Shown one piece after another: positions 27,054 to 35,660 of a stretch of DNA of 64,000 nt. How positions within the stretch are numbered: position 1 is the stretch's first letter; every line of letters starts with the position of its first letter. The notes beneath the pieces were generated by a model. The model was not told the origin of the DNA and did no database searches. It was given only the letters and a program-made list of their open reading frames with translations. Source of the DNA: Aquicoccus sp. G2-2. Its GTDB lineage: Bacteria > Pseudomonadota > Alphaproteobacteria > Rhodobacterales > Rhodobacteraceae. The stretch spans positions 806,001-870,000 of the forward strand of contig NZ_JAYDCK010000003.1 in NCBI RefSeq assembly GCF_034555965.1. The letters run 5' to 3'. A program made the translations under genes and the position numbers.

Positions 27054-28169
27054 ATGACAGACGCAATTGACCTAAAGGCGCTCTCAAAAGATCTAAAAGC
27101 CGCCGGATCGCCATGGGAGATGGATGAAAACACCTCCATGGCCCAACTCAGTGAAACGGAACGCCGGGTGCGCCTTGGCTTTGTTCCACCGCCGGGGGAA
27201 ATGTCGCTGGAAGAGGCCGTCAAGGCCGACAAAAGCGCCCCACCCGTGACCCAGGAAATGATCGCTGCCGAAGACGGCCTGGGTGCCCCCGCGGCGTATG
27301 ATCACCGCAATGTCGGCGGCAAGAACTTCACCACGCCGGTGAAAAATCAGGGCGGCTGCGGCTCCTGCGTGGCGCATGGCGTCGCCGCCGTGCTTGAGAC
27401 GAGCTACCGCCGCTCGATCAACAGCGACACATTCGCGCTCGACCTCTCCGAAGCACAGCTTTTCTTCTGCCACGGCGGCGAAGAGGGGCGCACCTGCGCA
27501 AACGGCTGGTTCCCGGCCCCGGCACTCGACAAGTGCAAGGACAAAGGGATCACGCTGGAATCGGTCTATCCTTATACCGGCTCACAACAGGCCTGCGCGG
27601 TGCCTTCGGGCTGGCAGAACAATATCGCCCGCTCGATGGGCAAGACCAAGCTTAACGGCCGCACCGCGATCAAGAACTGGATCGCCACGCGCGGCTCTGT
27701 CACCGGCTGTTTCGTCGTCTATCAGGACTTCTTTTCCTACCGCTCCGGGGTTTACCGGCATGTCTCGGGCGCGCAGGCGGGCGGGCATTGCGTTGAAATC
27801 GTCGGCTATAACGATGCGCAAGGCTGTTGGATTTGCAAGAACAGCTGGGGCACCAACTGGGGCGCGGGCGGGTTCTTCCGCATCGCCTATGGCCAGTGCC
27901 AGATCGAAACCTGGGCCGGGCCATATGGCACCAATGGCGTCACGCTCAAGGCATGGGCCAACAACCTCAAGGTCAATGGCCTCTGGACCAATGAATCGGC
28001 GCGCAACGCCTATGTGCATTTCAACGGTATGGGCTGGCGCAAGCTGGCGACGACCAACGATACCACCCAGCACGCCATGCTGGCTGAAATGATCGGTGCC
28101 AAGGCGGGCAACCGCACGGTGCGCGCGTTGATCGACGGCAACAAGGTGCAGGAAGCTTACATTACCTAA
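27054..28169 (+). CDS. Papain-like cysteine protease (C1A) with a C-terminal accessory domain
   Basis: A 371-residue protein without signal peptide. Residues 1-75 look like a propeptide. The C1A domain spans about 80-295: oxyanion Gln99 and catalytic Cys105 in KNQGGCGSCVAH, His245 in GGHCVEIVGY, Asn263 in CKNSWGTNWG. All catalytic residues are present. The usual CGSCW(A/S)F is CGSCVAH. Residues about 297-371 form an extra domain (WTNESARNAY...GMGWRKL) repeated in the next gene. The ATG at 27054 has an AAGGAG site. A chagasin-type inhibitor gene lies downstream in the same direction, suggesting a controlled protease. Confidence 0.9.
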   Translation: MTDAIDLKALSKDLKAAGSPWEMDENTSMAQLSETERRVRLGFVPPPGEMSLEEAVKADKSAPPVTQEMIAAEDGLGAPAAYDHRNVGGKNFTTPVKNQGGCGSCVAHGVAAVLETSYRRSINSDTFALDLSEAQLFFCHGGEEGRTCANGWFPAPALDKCKDKGITLESVYPYTGSQQACAVPSGWQNNIARSMGKTKLNGRTAIKNWIATRGSVTGCFVVYQDFFSYRSGVYRHVSGAQAGGHCVEIVGYNDAQGCWICKNSWGTNWGAGGFFRIAYGQCQIETWAGPYGTNGVTLKAWANNLKVNGLWTNESARNAYVHFNGMGWRKLATTNDTTQHAMLAEMIGAKAGNRTVRALIDGNKVQEAYIT

Positions 28170-28222
28170 GGCCTGCAATCCATTGATTAGACAACGAAAG
28201 ACATTTTTGAAAGGAATGCGAT

Positions 28223-28647
28223 ATGCCAAAGACAAAAACCCAAAGCGGCCCGGAAACCACCCCGGAAGAGCTTCAGACCGCGACCGCCGAAACCGGCGCC
28301 GGGCCGGGTGCGCCCACGCTCGATGTCTCGTCACTGCTGACGGATACGGCGCTTGAACGGGCCACCCGGCCCGCGATGTCGCCCCCGGAGAGACCACGGC
28401 AGACGCCGCAGAAAGCGGCGTCACCGCTTGGCACAACGGCAAGAAGGTCACCGCCATGTGGTGCAACGCCTCGGCGCGCAATGCCTTTGCCGCCGTGCAG
28501 GGGCTGGGCTGGAAGCGGCTCTCCAACGCCAATGACAGCTCGTTTCTGGCGCTGGTGATGATGGCCTCGCACGCCGAACAAACCAACGCCACGGTCAATG
28601 TCGAAATCGGCACCGATCAGGAAATTCATCAGATCTATGTCTGGTGA
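28223..28647 (+). CDS. Small protein sharing the protease's C-terminal domain (frame broken at a C run)
   Basis: From the ATG at 28223 (ribosome site GAAAGGAATG) a Thr/Glu-rich N-terminal half runs to ATRPAMSPP, then the frame fails. Adding one C to the run at 28382-28386 continues it as GETTADAAESGVTAWHNGKK and to the stop at 28647, giving 141 residues. The last 75 residues (MWCNASARNAF...GLGWKRL...NDSS...MM) align with the end of the upstream protease without gaps, sharing W, N, SARNA, G-GW, L, ND and the terminal Y. The first half looks disordered. Function unknown; it may compete with or guide the protease domain. Confidence 0.75.
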
Positions 28648-28963
28648 CGTGGTGATCACTCAGGCGGATGCGGGGCGCAAGCTGCGCATCCCCACAGGCG
28701 GGATTGTCGAGCTTCGGCTGACTGAAAACCCGACCACCGGCATGCGCTGGAACCTGCCTGACCTGCCCGATGTGGAGCTGCTTGAAGATACCTATGCCAC
28801 GCCCCCCGATGCGGGCATCGGCGCGGCCGCCACGCGGGTCTTGCGCCTGCGCCTGCAACTGGCCACGGGGCAGGGCGAACGGCTGCACCTTGAACGCCGT
28901 CAGGATTGGGACCGCGCAACCCCGCCCGACGCGGTGTTCGAGGTTGAGCTACAGGCGGAATGA
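28637..28963 (+). CDS. Chagasin-type cysteine protease inhibitor (I42 family)
   Basis: A 108-residue all-beta protein with the three loops that chagasins use to plug papain-like proteases: NPTTGMRW (residues 31-38), GIGAAATR (60-67, the GxGG-loop position) and RRQDW (87-91). The length matches the family. The ATG at 28637 overlaps the preceding gene by 11 bases, implying translational coupling. No signal peptide is present, so it would act where the protease is made. Known bacterial chagasins inhibit C1 proteases; pairing with the adjacent protease is inference. Confidence 0.82.
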   Translation: MSGDVVITQADAGRKLRIPTGGIVELRLTENPTTGMRWNLPDLPDVELLEDTYATPPDAGIGAAATRVLRLRLQLATGQGERLHLERRQDWDRATPPDAVFEVELQAE

Positions 28964-29009
28964 CCCGGCCTGCGCCGTCCTATTCCTGCGCCAATCCCCA
29001 GCGTGGGCC

Positions 29010-29060
29010 CAAGGCCGCAGGCCGCCGCGCTATCGCCGGGCCGCCCCCCGGCCCGGCGAT
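29010..29060 (+). repeat. Dispersed GC-rich repeat R3, copy 2
   Basis: CAAGGCCGCAGGCCGCCGCG followed by CTATCGCCGGG, then a GGGCCG/CGGCCC-type hairpin and GGCGATTGG. The opening matches 14832-14860 almost base for base, and the GGCGATTGG end also matches. Confidence 0.65.
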
Positions 29061-29195
29061 TGGTTGACCTAAGCACATAGCTCTGATCACTCGCGGATCT
29101 GACTAGGATAAAGCGCGCCCGCTCAATAGTCGGATCGCCGCCCCGCGGCCCGCCGCTGCGCGGCTCCGCTCCCAGCCATCGCCCCCCGCGCGCCC

Positions 29196-29214
29196 GATTT
29201 TTCGCAGAAAAATC
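29196..29214. repeat. Perfect 8-bp AT hairpin upstream of yebC
   Basis: GATTTTTC, loop GCA, GAAAAATC. It is an AT-rich palindrome inside a very GC-rich gap, about 120 bases before the yebC start, and could be an operator or part of a repeat. No T tract follows on either strand beyond the stem. Confidence 0.45.
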
Positions 29215-29337
29215 ACCCACCGCCCCACGCCGCTCCTCGCCTTTTCCCACCCGCTTTCTTGCATAACCGCTTGAGGCCACGCCCCGCCTTGCCCTATAGA
29301 AAACCCCGATACCGCCACTTTCCAACCGGAGGCATGA

Positions 29338-30084
29338 ATGGCCGGCCATTCCAAATGGGCAAATATCCAGCATCGCAAGGGCCGTCAGGACGCGGCCCGC
29401 TCGAAGCTGTTTTCGAAACTCTCCAAAGAGATCACCGTCGCCGCCAAGATGGGCGACCCTGACCCCGACAAGAACCCGCGCCTGCGCCTTGCGGTCAAAG
29501 AGGCCAAGACGAACTCCGTCCCCAAGGACGTAATCGACCGCGCGATCAAGAAGTCCCAAGCCGGGGAAGGCGACAATTACGAGGAAATCCGCTACGAGGG
29601 TTACGGCCCCAATGGCGTTGCCGTGATCGTCGAGGCGATGACCGATAACCGCAACCGCACCGCCTCCAACGTGCGCTCGACCTTTACCAAGATGGGCGGC
29701 AACCTCGGCGAAACCGGCTCGGTCGCCTTCATGTTCGACCGCAAGGGGGAAATCGTCTACCCGGCTGATGCGGGCGATGAAGACAGCATCATGATGGCCG
29801 CGATCGAAGCCGGCGCCGAAGATGTCGAAAGCTCGGAAGATGGCCACGTCATCTGGTGCGCCGATACCGACCTCAACGAGGTGTCAAACGCGCTCGAAAC
29901 CGCGCTTGGCGAAAGCGAATCCACCCGGCTTGCGTGGCGGCCCACCACCACGACCGAGATGGATTTCGACAGCATGGAAAAGCTGATGAAGCTGATCGAC
30001 GCGCTTGAGGACGATGACGACGTGCAGCGCGTCACCACCAATTTCGACGCCTCCGACGCAGTGATGGAGCAACTCGCAGGGTAG
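29338..30084 (+). CDS. yebC: YebC/PmpR family regulatory protein
   Basis: A 248-residue protein of standard length with the family opening [19 protein letters not shown] and the segment [23 protein letters not shown]. The family has DNA-binding regulators and, more recently, factors that help ribosomes through difficult sequences. It is acidic towards the C-terminus. The ruvC gene often follows yebC in other bacteria but is not here; the next gene is a convergent LysR regulator. Confidence 0.95.
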   Translation: MAGHSKWANIQHRKGRQDAARSKLFSKLSKEITVAAKMGDPDPDKNPRLRLAVKEAKTNSVPKDVIDRAIKKSQAGEGDNYEEIRYEGYGPNGVAVIVEAMTDNRNRTASNVRSTFTKMGGNLGETGSVAFMFDRKGEIVYPADAGDEDSIMMAAIEAGAEDVESSEDGHVIWCADTDLNEVSNALETALGESESTRLAWRPTTTTEMDFDSMEKLMKLIDALEDDDDVQRVTTNFDASDAVMEQLAG

Positions 30085-30157
30085 GCGGCAAATCCGCCCG
30101 CGCACCGCTCAGAGGTCAAGCCGCCCTTGCGCCTTGCGGTCTTCCTCGCGCGCGGCC

Positions 30158-31054
30158 TTACCCCTCCTCCTGCGCCAGCTTTTCCGCTGCGCGTGTCAGC
30201 ACCTGCCCGGTCAGCGGCGCCAGCACCGGGGCGAGCATTCGGCTCACCTGCCAGTAGAGCGGCACCTCAAGCGGTGCATCGGCGATGAGCGGCACCAGCG
30301 TGCCTCGGCGCAAGTGTCGCCAGACTAACTCGATCGGGTTCACCCCCCAGCCGATGCCGCGTGCGCTGGCCTCGACAAACGCACGGGACGAGGCCAGCCG
30401 ATGCGTCGGCGGGGTGATCCCTTCGCCGACATGCTCGGCCATCCAGCGCGCCTGAAGGTCGTCCTTCTCATTGAATTGCAGCATCGGCGCGCGGGCCAGC
30501 GCCGCCTTGGTCACGCCGTCGGGAAACCAGCGTTTGATGAAGGCCGGGCTTGCCGTCGCGGCATAGCGCAACCGGCCCAGCGAATGCACATCGCAGCCCT
30601 GCACCGCGCGCGGATGATCGCAGACCGCCGCCATCACCTCGCCGCGCCTGAGCCAGTCGGCGGAATGCGCCTGATCGTCGATCACCAGATCAAAGCTCAG
30701 CCCGTCAAGCCCCTCCAAAGCGGCCAGAAACCACGTCGCCAGACTGTCGGCGTTAAGCGCGATGCGCACCGGCACAGCCGCGCCATCGGCCTCTTTGGTG
30801 GTGCCAAGGTCCTCGCTCACCCCCGATTCCAGAAGCGCCACCGCCGCCGCATGGGCAGCCAGCCGCGCGCCCGCCTGCGTGCCCCGGCACGGGGATTCAC
30901 GCAGCACCAGAACCGCGCCGACTTGCTCCTCCAGCGCCTTCAATCGCTGTGAAATGGCCGATTGCGTCACCCCCAGCGCGTTCGCTGCCGCCTCGAAACT
31001 ACCCAAGCGCAGGATCGCCGAAAGCGCCGCCAGTTGTCTGCTGTCGAACTGCAT
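30158..31054 (-). CDS. lysG: LysR-type regulator of the ArgP/LysG group
   Basis: A 298-residue LysR regulator. The winged HTH is at residues 3-60 (LGSFEAAANALGVTQSAISQRLKALE), followed by an effector-binding domain. ArgP/LysG proteins sense lysine or arginine and activate a divergent exporter gene. Here the partner lysE starts 100 bases away in the opposite direction, so the gap 31055-31154 should hold both promoters and the operator. Confidence 0.9.
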   Translation of the reverse strand: MQFDSRQLAALSAILRLGSFEAAANALGVTQSAISQRLKALEEQVGAVLVLRESPCRGTQAGARLAAHAAAVALLESGVSEDLGTTKEADGAAVPVRIALNADSLATWFLAALEGLDGLSFDLVIDDQAHSADWLRRGEVMAAVCDHPRAVQGCDVHSLGRLRYAATASPAFIKRWFPDGVTKAALARAPMLQFNEKDDLQARWMAEHVGEGITPPTHRLASSRAFVEASARGIGWGVNPIELVWRHLRRGTLVPLIADAPLEVPLYWQVSRMLAPVLAPLTGQVLTRAAEKLAQEEG

Positions 31055-31154
31055 TAGCTTGCCTTATCCTTGCCCATTATCTTTAATTGGACCTACCCGA
31101 TTGCGCGCCCTATGTGAAGGCTCCCCACCGCCGCCCCGCACGAAAGGCGCCCCC

Positions 31155-31757
31155 ATGCTGCACAGTTTCACCGCCGGATTTTCGCTTGGCCTGTCGCTGA
31201 TCCTCGCCATCGGGGCGCAGAATGCTTTCGTGTTGCGTCAGGGGCTGCGGCGCGAACATGTGCTGGCCACAGTGCTGATCTGCGCGCTTTCCGATGCGGC
31301 TCTGATCGCCGCCGGAGTAGGGGGCTTCGGCGCGCTTGCCACGGCATTGCCGGGGCTCGACCGTGCGATGCGCCTCTTCGGGGCGGTGTTCCTGCTGGCC
31401 TATGGCGCTCGCGCGCTATGGGCCGCGTGGCGCGGCGGCGCGATGCTAGAGACCAGCGGCGCGGCGCGCCATTCGCTCAAGGGCGTGGCGCTCACCGTGC
31501 TGGCGCTGACATGGCTCAACCCGCATGTCTATCTCGATACGGTGGTGCTCTTGGGCGCGGTCTCGGCGCAATATCCGCACCAGACGGGTTTCGCGCTCGG
31601 TGCCATAACCGCGAGCTTTGCGTTCTTCTTCACGCTGGGCTACGGCGCGCGCGTGCTCACCCCGCTCTTCGCCCGCCCGGCCGCGTGGCGCGTGCTCGAT
31701 GCACTGGTCGCGCTGATCATGTGGGCCATCGCGTTCAGTCTTGTGCGCTCGGCCTAG
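31155..31757 (+). CDS. lysE: LysE/ArgO family amino-acid exporter
   Basis: A 200-residue inner-membrane protein with about six hydrophobic segments. The family motif LILAIGAQNAFVLRQGLRREH near the N-terminus and LTWLNPHVYLDTVVLLG in the middle are characteristic. It exports lysine or arginine. The ATG at 31155 follows an AAAGGCGCC site. It is divergent from lysG and converges with the LuxR-type gene, overlapping its corrected 3' end by 23 bases. Confidence 0.92.
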   Translation: MLHSFTAGFSLGLSLILAIGAQNAFVLRQGLRREHVLATVLICALSDAALIAAGVGGFGALATALPGLDRAMRLFGAVFLLAYGARALWAAWRGGAMLETSGAARHSLKGVALTVLALTWLNPHVYLDTVVLLGAVSAQYPHQTGFALGAITASFAFFFTLGYGARVLTPLFARPAAWRVLDALVALIMWAIAFSLVRSA

Positions 31758-32285
31758 CGCTTTCGTCTGTCTCTCCCCCATCATCGCGTCAATCAGCAGG
31801 CTAAGAAGCTCGGCGCGGCTATGGGTCTGCGATTTGCGATAGATTGCGTTGAGATGCGCTTTCACCGTGCCCTCGGCACAGCCGCGCAGCCGCGCGGTTT
31901 CCGAGATCGTCATCCCCTTGACCAGAAAATTGGCGACATCGCGTTCGCTCGGCGATAACGCCCAACTGTCGAAATGCGCCTCAATCACATCCTGCACCGC
32001 CGCACGTGCCATGCTCAGGCTTTGCAGCAACCTTGCCTCGCTCCTGAGCATCGCCAGCATCACCCGAATTTCCACCACGATCGCCGCAAGCAACGAAACC
32101 CCGGCGATGCCTTCGATAGCGGTCTGCATGCTGACCCATCCCGCCATGCTGACCTGGCTGATATCGTCTACAAGATCGACCAGAAAGAACGCCGTGCAGA
32201 ACGCCTGAATGGCAATCAATGTCATCAGCGGGAAAGGCGCGCGCCAGCCCCGCCTTGATGCGCGCGCGTTAAGGATCGGTGCCAT
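31735..32285 (-). CDS. Membrane-bound LuxR-type regulator (frame broken at a G run)
   Basis: Two transmembrane segments (about residues 20-40 and 55-75), then a LuxR-type HTH (LSPSERDVANFLVKGMTISETARLRGCAEGTVKAHLNAIY, given here in pieces: SPSERDVANFL and ETARLRGCAEGTVKAHL). As written the frame runs on to 31446 in antisense to lysE. Adding one G to the run at 31775-31779 ends it normally (MMGGETDESARPSAQD), giving 183 residues and an overlap of only 23 bases. It follows the cytochrome b561 gene by ten bases, so it may sense the state of that membrane redox protein. Confidence 0.78.
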
Positions 32286-32295
32286 GCTGCAAAGT

Positions 32296-32820
32296 TCACC
32301 TCTCGGGAATACGTTTTACCCCGGTTATCATCGCGCGCGGCAAATTAACACCGGTCCTGCGGCTCTCCAGAATGGCCGCAACGATATGCACCACGACAGA
32401 AACTTCCGCCCAGGTAACGGCCGTTTCATGCACCTCCGCCGGCCAGGCCACCCCCCAATAGGCATTGGTCGTCATCAGCCAACCAGACCCGGCAATGACC
32501 AAGAGTGTCAGCAGCAGGTTATAAATCATCCAGGCACCGAGCGGGTTATGGCCCACATGCACTTTGCGGCGCGATCTGGCAATGTCCGCAACATGTTCGA
32601 CAGCCCCTGCCACACTGGGCGGGAAATCCGCAAACCGGGCATGGCGCGTGCCCACGAAGCCCCACACGATGCGACATCCGACCAGCACCAGAATGGCATA
32701 GCCGATCTGTTGATGCAGCGCACTCTCCGGGTCGACAATAAGCGCATTCGCCCCAAACCCGATCACCAACGACCAGTGGAACAGCCGCACCGCAATATCC
32801 CAAACCTGAATCGACTTCAT
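32296..32820 (-). CDS. Cytochrome b561-type di-heme membrane protein
   Basis: A 174-residue membrane protein with four hydrophobic segments. Conserved histidines in RLFHWSLV, VGHNPLGAW and VVVHIVAA would bind two hemes. Such proteins pass electrons between quinol and periplasmic partners. The ATG at 32820 follows an AAGGAGAT site; the frame is open further upstream. It lies between a PepSY-domain protein gene and the LuxR-type regulator on the same strand, a likely three-gene operon. Confidence 0.85.
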   Translation of the reverse strand: MKSIQVWDIAVRLFHWSLVIGFGANALIVDPESALHQQIGYAILVLVGCRIVWGFVGTRHARFADFPPSVAGAVEHVADIARSRRKVHVGHNPLGAWMIYNLLLTLLVIAGSGWLMTTNAYWGVAWPAEVHETAVTWAEVSVVVHIVAAILESRRTGVNLPRAMITGVKRIPER

Positions 32821-32927
32821 ACCTTGATCTCCTTTTGAAATGCGGTGGCGGCGGACGGGGCAGGGCGTGCGCACGAAACACGTGCCCGTCGCCCTGAATT
32901 GGTCCGCCGCCATTCAGGCGCAAATTC

Positions 32928-33197
32928 TCAGTTGCTCTGCTTCGTGGACACAACGTTCAGCTTGGCATCGAAATAGATCTCGAACCGCTTGCCATCCTTG
33001 AGCGCATAAGCCTCATATAGCCCATCTTCGGTGTTGATCTTGCGCACCTCATAACCCTGCGCAGTCAGCTTTTCGCGGATCTGAACTTGCGTCGTCTGAT
33101 CCGGCGCTGCCCCACCTTCGGTGGCCATTACGGCAGTGGCGCCGGTGGCGCAAAGCATGGACGCCAGAACGGTTGCAAGCAGTGTGGTTCTTTTCAT
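32928..33197 (-). CDS. Small secreted PepSY-domain protein
   Basis: An 89-residue protein with a Sec signal peptide (about residues 1-25, ending ATAVMA) and one PepSY-like domain (IREKLTAQGYEVRKINTEDGLYEAYALKDGKRFEIYFD). PepSY domains often sit next to membrane cytochromes or proteases as inhibitory or sensing modules. It is the first gene of the PepSY / cytochrome b561 / LuxR unit. Confidence 0.82.
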   Translation of the reverse strand: MKRTTLLATVLASMLCATGATAVMATEGGAAPDQTTQVQIREKLTAQGYEVRKINTEDGLYEAYALKDGKRFEIYFDAKLNVVSTKQSN

Positions 33198-33452
33198 GTG
33201 ACTGACCTTTCAATGATGACCGGCTGCCCCATGGCAACCGGCTCTGGATCGACCCGGCGCGCCAACCGCGCGTGGCCTTGCTGCCTACATCGCAATCACG
33301 GGGCAAACTTCCATTGAACCAAAGGTGTAAAATGCGCGCCTTGGCTGTTGGTTTGCCCACCCTGAACAAAGGTTTAGGGCCCCGATAGGCGGGTGCGCGA
33401 AAGTTAACAGGTTAGGCTTGCGAGCCGATCACAATCATGAACAGATGCCGTT

Positions 33453-34358
33453 ATGGAAGATGTCCGCTCCTCTCGCCCGGTTGCCGGGGTTCTCTGGATG
33501 CTGCTAACCGGCGTGCTGTTCGTCGGCGTCACGGCACTGGTCAAGATCCTTGGTGTGCGCGTGCCCGCGCCCGAAGCGGCCTTCCTGCGCTATGCGATGG
33601 GTCTCGTGTTCCTGATCCCGATGTTTGGCCGCCTGCGCAATGCTCACCTTACCCCGCGCCAGCTCAAGCTCTTCATCATTCGCGGTATCGCCCATGCCGG
33701 AGGCGTGGCGCTTTGGTTCTTCGCGATGGCGCGTATGCCGATCGCCGATGTCACCGCGCTGAACTACCTGTCGCCGATCTATGTCACCATTGGTGCTGGC
33801 ATCTTTCTGGGCGAAACCCTCGCGTTTCGGCGCATCATGGCGGTCGTGGTCGCCCTGATCGGCGCGCTGATCATCATCCGCCCCGGCTTCCAAGAGATCG
33901 GCACCGGCCATATCGCCATGCTGATCGCGGCGGTGTTCTTCGCCACCTCCTACCTGATTGCCAAGCGCATGGCCGATGAAACCGGTGCCGAAGTCACCGT
34001 CACCATGCTCTCCATCGTGGTCACCATCTGCCTTGCCCCGATGGCGGCCTATAACTGGGTCACCCCAACCGGCAACGAACTGCTGCTCCTGCTCGGTGTC
34101 GCCTTGGTCGCCACCATGGGGCATTACATCATGTCCATCGCGCTCTCATTGGCGCCGATCATGGTGACACAGCCGGTCAGCTTCCTGCAACTGGTCTGGG
34201 CCATCCTGCTGGGCTATTTCGCGTTCAACGAAGGCATCGACCCTTGGGTTGTCTTCGGCGGCGGGCTGATTATCGGCGCGATCTTCTTCATCACCCTGCG
34301 CGAAGCCCGGCTCAAGCGCCGCATTCGCACCCCCTCGGTGCCCGAAACCAAGCTCTGA
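33453..34358 (+). CDS. EamA/DMT-family membrane exporter
   Basis: A 301-residue ten-helix transporter with two EamA repeats. The first repeat includes ALNYLSPIYVTIGAGIFLGE and the second VSFLQLVWAILLGYFAFNEG. These are the paired Pro/Glu motifs of DMT exporters. The substrate is unknown; such proteins export amino acids or metabolites. The 255-base gap before it holds no gene. Repeats R1 and R3 follow it. Confidence 0.87.
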   Translation: MEDVRSSRPVAGVLWMLLTGVLFVGVTALVKILGVRVPAPEAAFLRYAMGLVFLIPMFGRLRNAHLTPRQLKLFIIRGIAHAGGVALWFFAMARMPIADVTALNYLSPIYVTIGAGIFLGETLAFRRIMAVVVALIGALIIIRPGFQEIGTGHIAMLIAAVFFATSYLIAKRMADETGAEVTVTMLSIVVTICLAPMAAYNWVTPTGNELLLLLGVALVATMGHYIMSIALSLAPIMVTQPVSFLQLVWAILLGYFAFNEGIDPWVVFGGGLIIGAIFFITLREARLKRRIRTPSVPETKL

Positions 34359-34382
34359 ACCACGCGCCCGGGGGCGTCTCCC

Positions 34383-34417
34383 GGCTTCATTTTGCCAAAA
34401 ATATCCCCGCCGGAGGC
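34383..34417 (-). repeat. Dispersed intergenic repeat R1, copy 3
   Basis: Minus-strand copy of the element at 2113-2146, identical over GCCTCCGGCGGGGATATTTT and GGCAAAATGAAGCC. It lies in the convergent gap between the DMT gene and choV and reads in the same sense as choV, 218 bases after its stop. Confidence 0.8.
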
Positions 34418-34474
34418 ACCAAATCTGCCCCGCCAATCGACAGGACGCCGACGCGAACCGCTGCGGCGCGGAAT

Positions 34475-34504
34475 CAAGGCCACAGGCCGCCGCGCATTGC
34501 CGGG
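34475..34504 (+). repeat. Dispersed GC-rich repeat R3, copy 3
   Basis: CAAGGCCACAGGCCGCCGCG followed by CATTGCCGGG, matching the opening of the R3 copies at 14832 and 29010. The rest of the element is different here (GGTTGGGGGG...GGCTCCAACCC), so only the first arm is shared. Confidence 0.55.
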
Positions 34505-34634
34505 TTGGGGGGTGGCCCGACAATGCGCGGCTCCAACCCGAATGGCTCCGGTCTCATTCCCGTCGTGCCAATATCACGCTTTCAGCATGAAACCCTGCCC
34601 AACAGCCACACCATCGCCGCTGCACCGCTCACCC

Positions 34635-35660
34635 CTATTCCGCCCTCGGATCAAGCAGCTTGGCGAGCACCCGATCTTTCGAGACCTGACCAATCAGCCG
34701 CCCGTCATCCTCCACGCCCACCGGCGCGCCAGAGCGGCCAACCTTTTCCATCACGTCACGAATATCGGCGTCCGGGGCAACGGTGGTCACTGGCTTGCCT
34801 TCCACCGGCTCCATCACGTCGCGCGCACAGAGCACGCCAAGCGGGTTCATATGCGCCACGAAATCGGCGACGTAATCATTGGCGGGGGCGGAAAATATCT
34901 CCTGCGGTGTGCCGCATTGCACAATCCGCCCGCCTTCCATGATGGCAATGCGGTTGCCGATCTTGAACGCCTCATCCAGATCGTGAGAGACAAAGATAAT
35001 GGTGCGCTTCAGGCTTTCTTGCAAATCCAGCAATTCATCCTGCAACCGGGTGCGGATCAGCGGGTCAAGCGCCGAAAACGGCTCGTCCATCAGCAGGATC
35101 GGCGCATCGGTGGCAAACGCCCGCGCCAACCCGACCCGTTGTTGCATCCCGCCCGACAGATCGCCCACCTTGCGCTCGGCCCAATCGGAAAGCCCGACCG
35201 TGGCAAGCTGGCTATCAACCTGCGCGCGCCGCTTCGCCGCCGCCATGCCGCCCAGCTCAAGGCCAAGCCCGACGTTTTCACGCACCGTGCGCCACGGCAG
35301 CAAGCCAAAGCTCTGAAACACCATGGCGATCTGCGACAGGCGCATCTCGCGCAAGGTCTTCGCACTCGCTTGCGTGACGTTCACCATCTCCGCGCCGCGC
35401 TTTACCTGCACCGCCCCCCGGCACACCGGGTTAAGCCCGTTCACCGCGCGCAACAGCGTCGATTTACCCGACCCCGAGAGGCCCATCAGCACCAGAATCT
35501 CGCCGTCTTCCACCTCCAGCGCGCAATCATGCACGCCCAGCACCTGCCCGGTCTGCGCCTGAATGTCTGGCCGCGCCATGCCCTGATCCATCAGCGGCAA
35601 CGCCACCTCGGGTGAATCGCCAAACACGATGGAAACATTGTCGAATATCACGGCACTCAT
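34635..35660 (-). CDS. choV: Choline/betaine ABC transporter, ATPase
   Basis: A 341-residue ProV-type ATPase. Walker A is GLSGSGKST, the signature LSGGMQQRVGLARA, and the Walker B region LLMDEPFSALDP. A C-terminal CBS-like part (VTTVAPDADIRDVMEKVGRSGAPVGV) probably senses ionic strength or ligand. It overlaps choW by four bases. With choW and choX, and beside bet genes, it forms a choline uptake system. Confidence 0.92.
   Translation of the reverse strand: MSAVIFDNVSIVFGDSPEVALPLMDQGMARPDIQAQTGQVLGVHDCALEVEDGEILVLMGLSGSGKSTLLRAVNGLNPVCRGAVQVKRGAEMVNVTQASAKTLREMRLSQIAMVFQSFGLLPWRTVRENVGLGLELGGMAAAKRRAQVDSQLATVGLSDWAERKVGDLSGGMQQRVGLARAFATDAPILLMDEPFSALDPLIRTRLQDELLDLQESLKRTIIFVSHDLDEAFKIGNRIAIMEGGRIVQCGTPQEIFSAPANDYVADFVAHMNPLGVLCARDVMEPVEGKPVTTVAPDADIRDVMEKVGRSGAPVGVEDDGRLIGQVSKDRVLAKLLDPRAE

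Larger units (their letters stand above)
28964..29337. other. 374-base gap with repeats, no gene seen
   Basis: Between the inhibitor gene and yebC. It holds repeat R3 copy 2 near its start, a very GC-rich stretch with two runs of six C, and a perfect AT hairpin at 29196-29214. The last 60 bases should contain the yebC promoter. I see no supported coding sequence. Confidence 0.6.

Noticed and set aside
31446-31734. C-terminal extension of the LuxR-type protein antisense to lysE
   Set aside because: The tail is Arg/His/Glu-rich antisense sequence; adding one G at 31775-31779 gives a normal stop at 31735.
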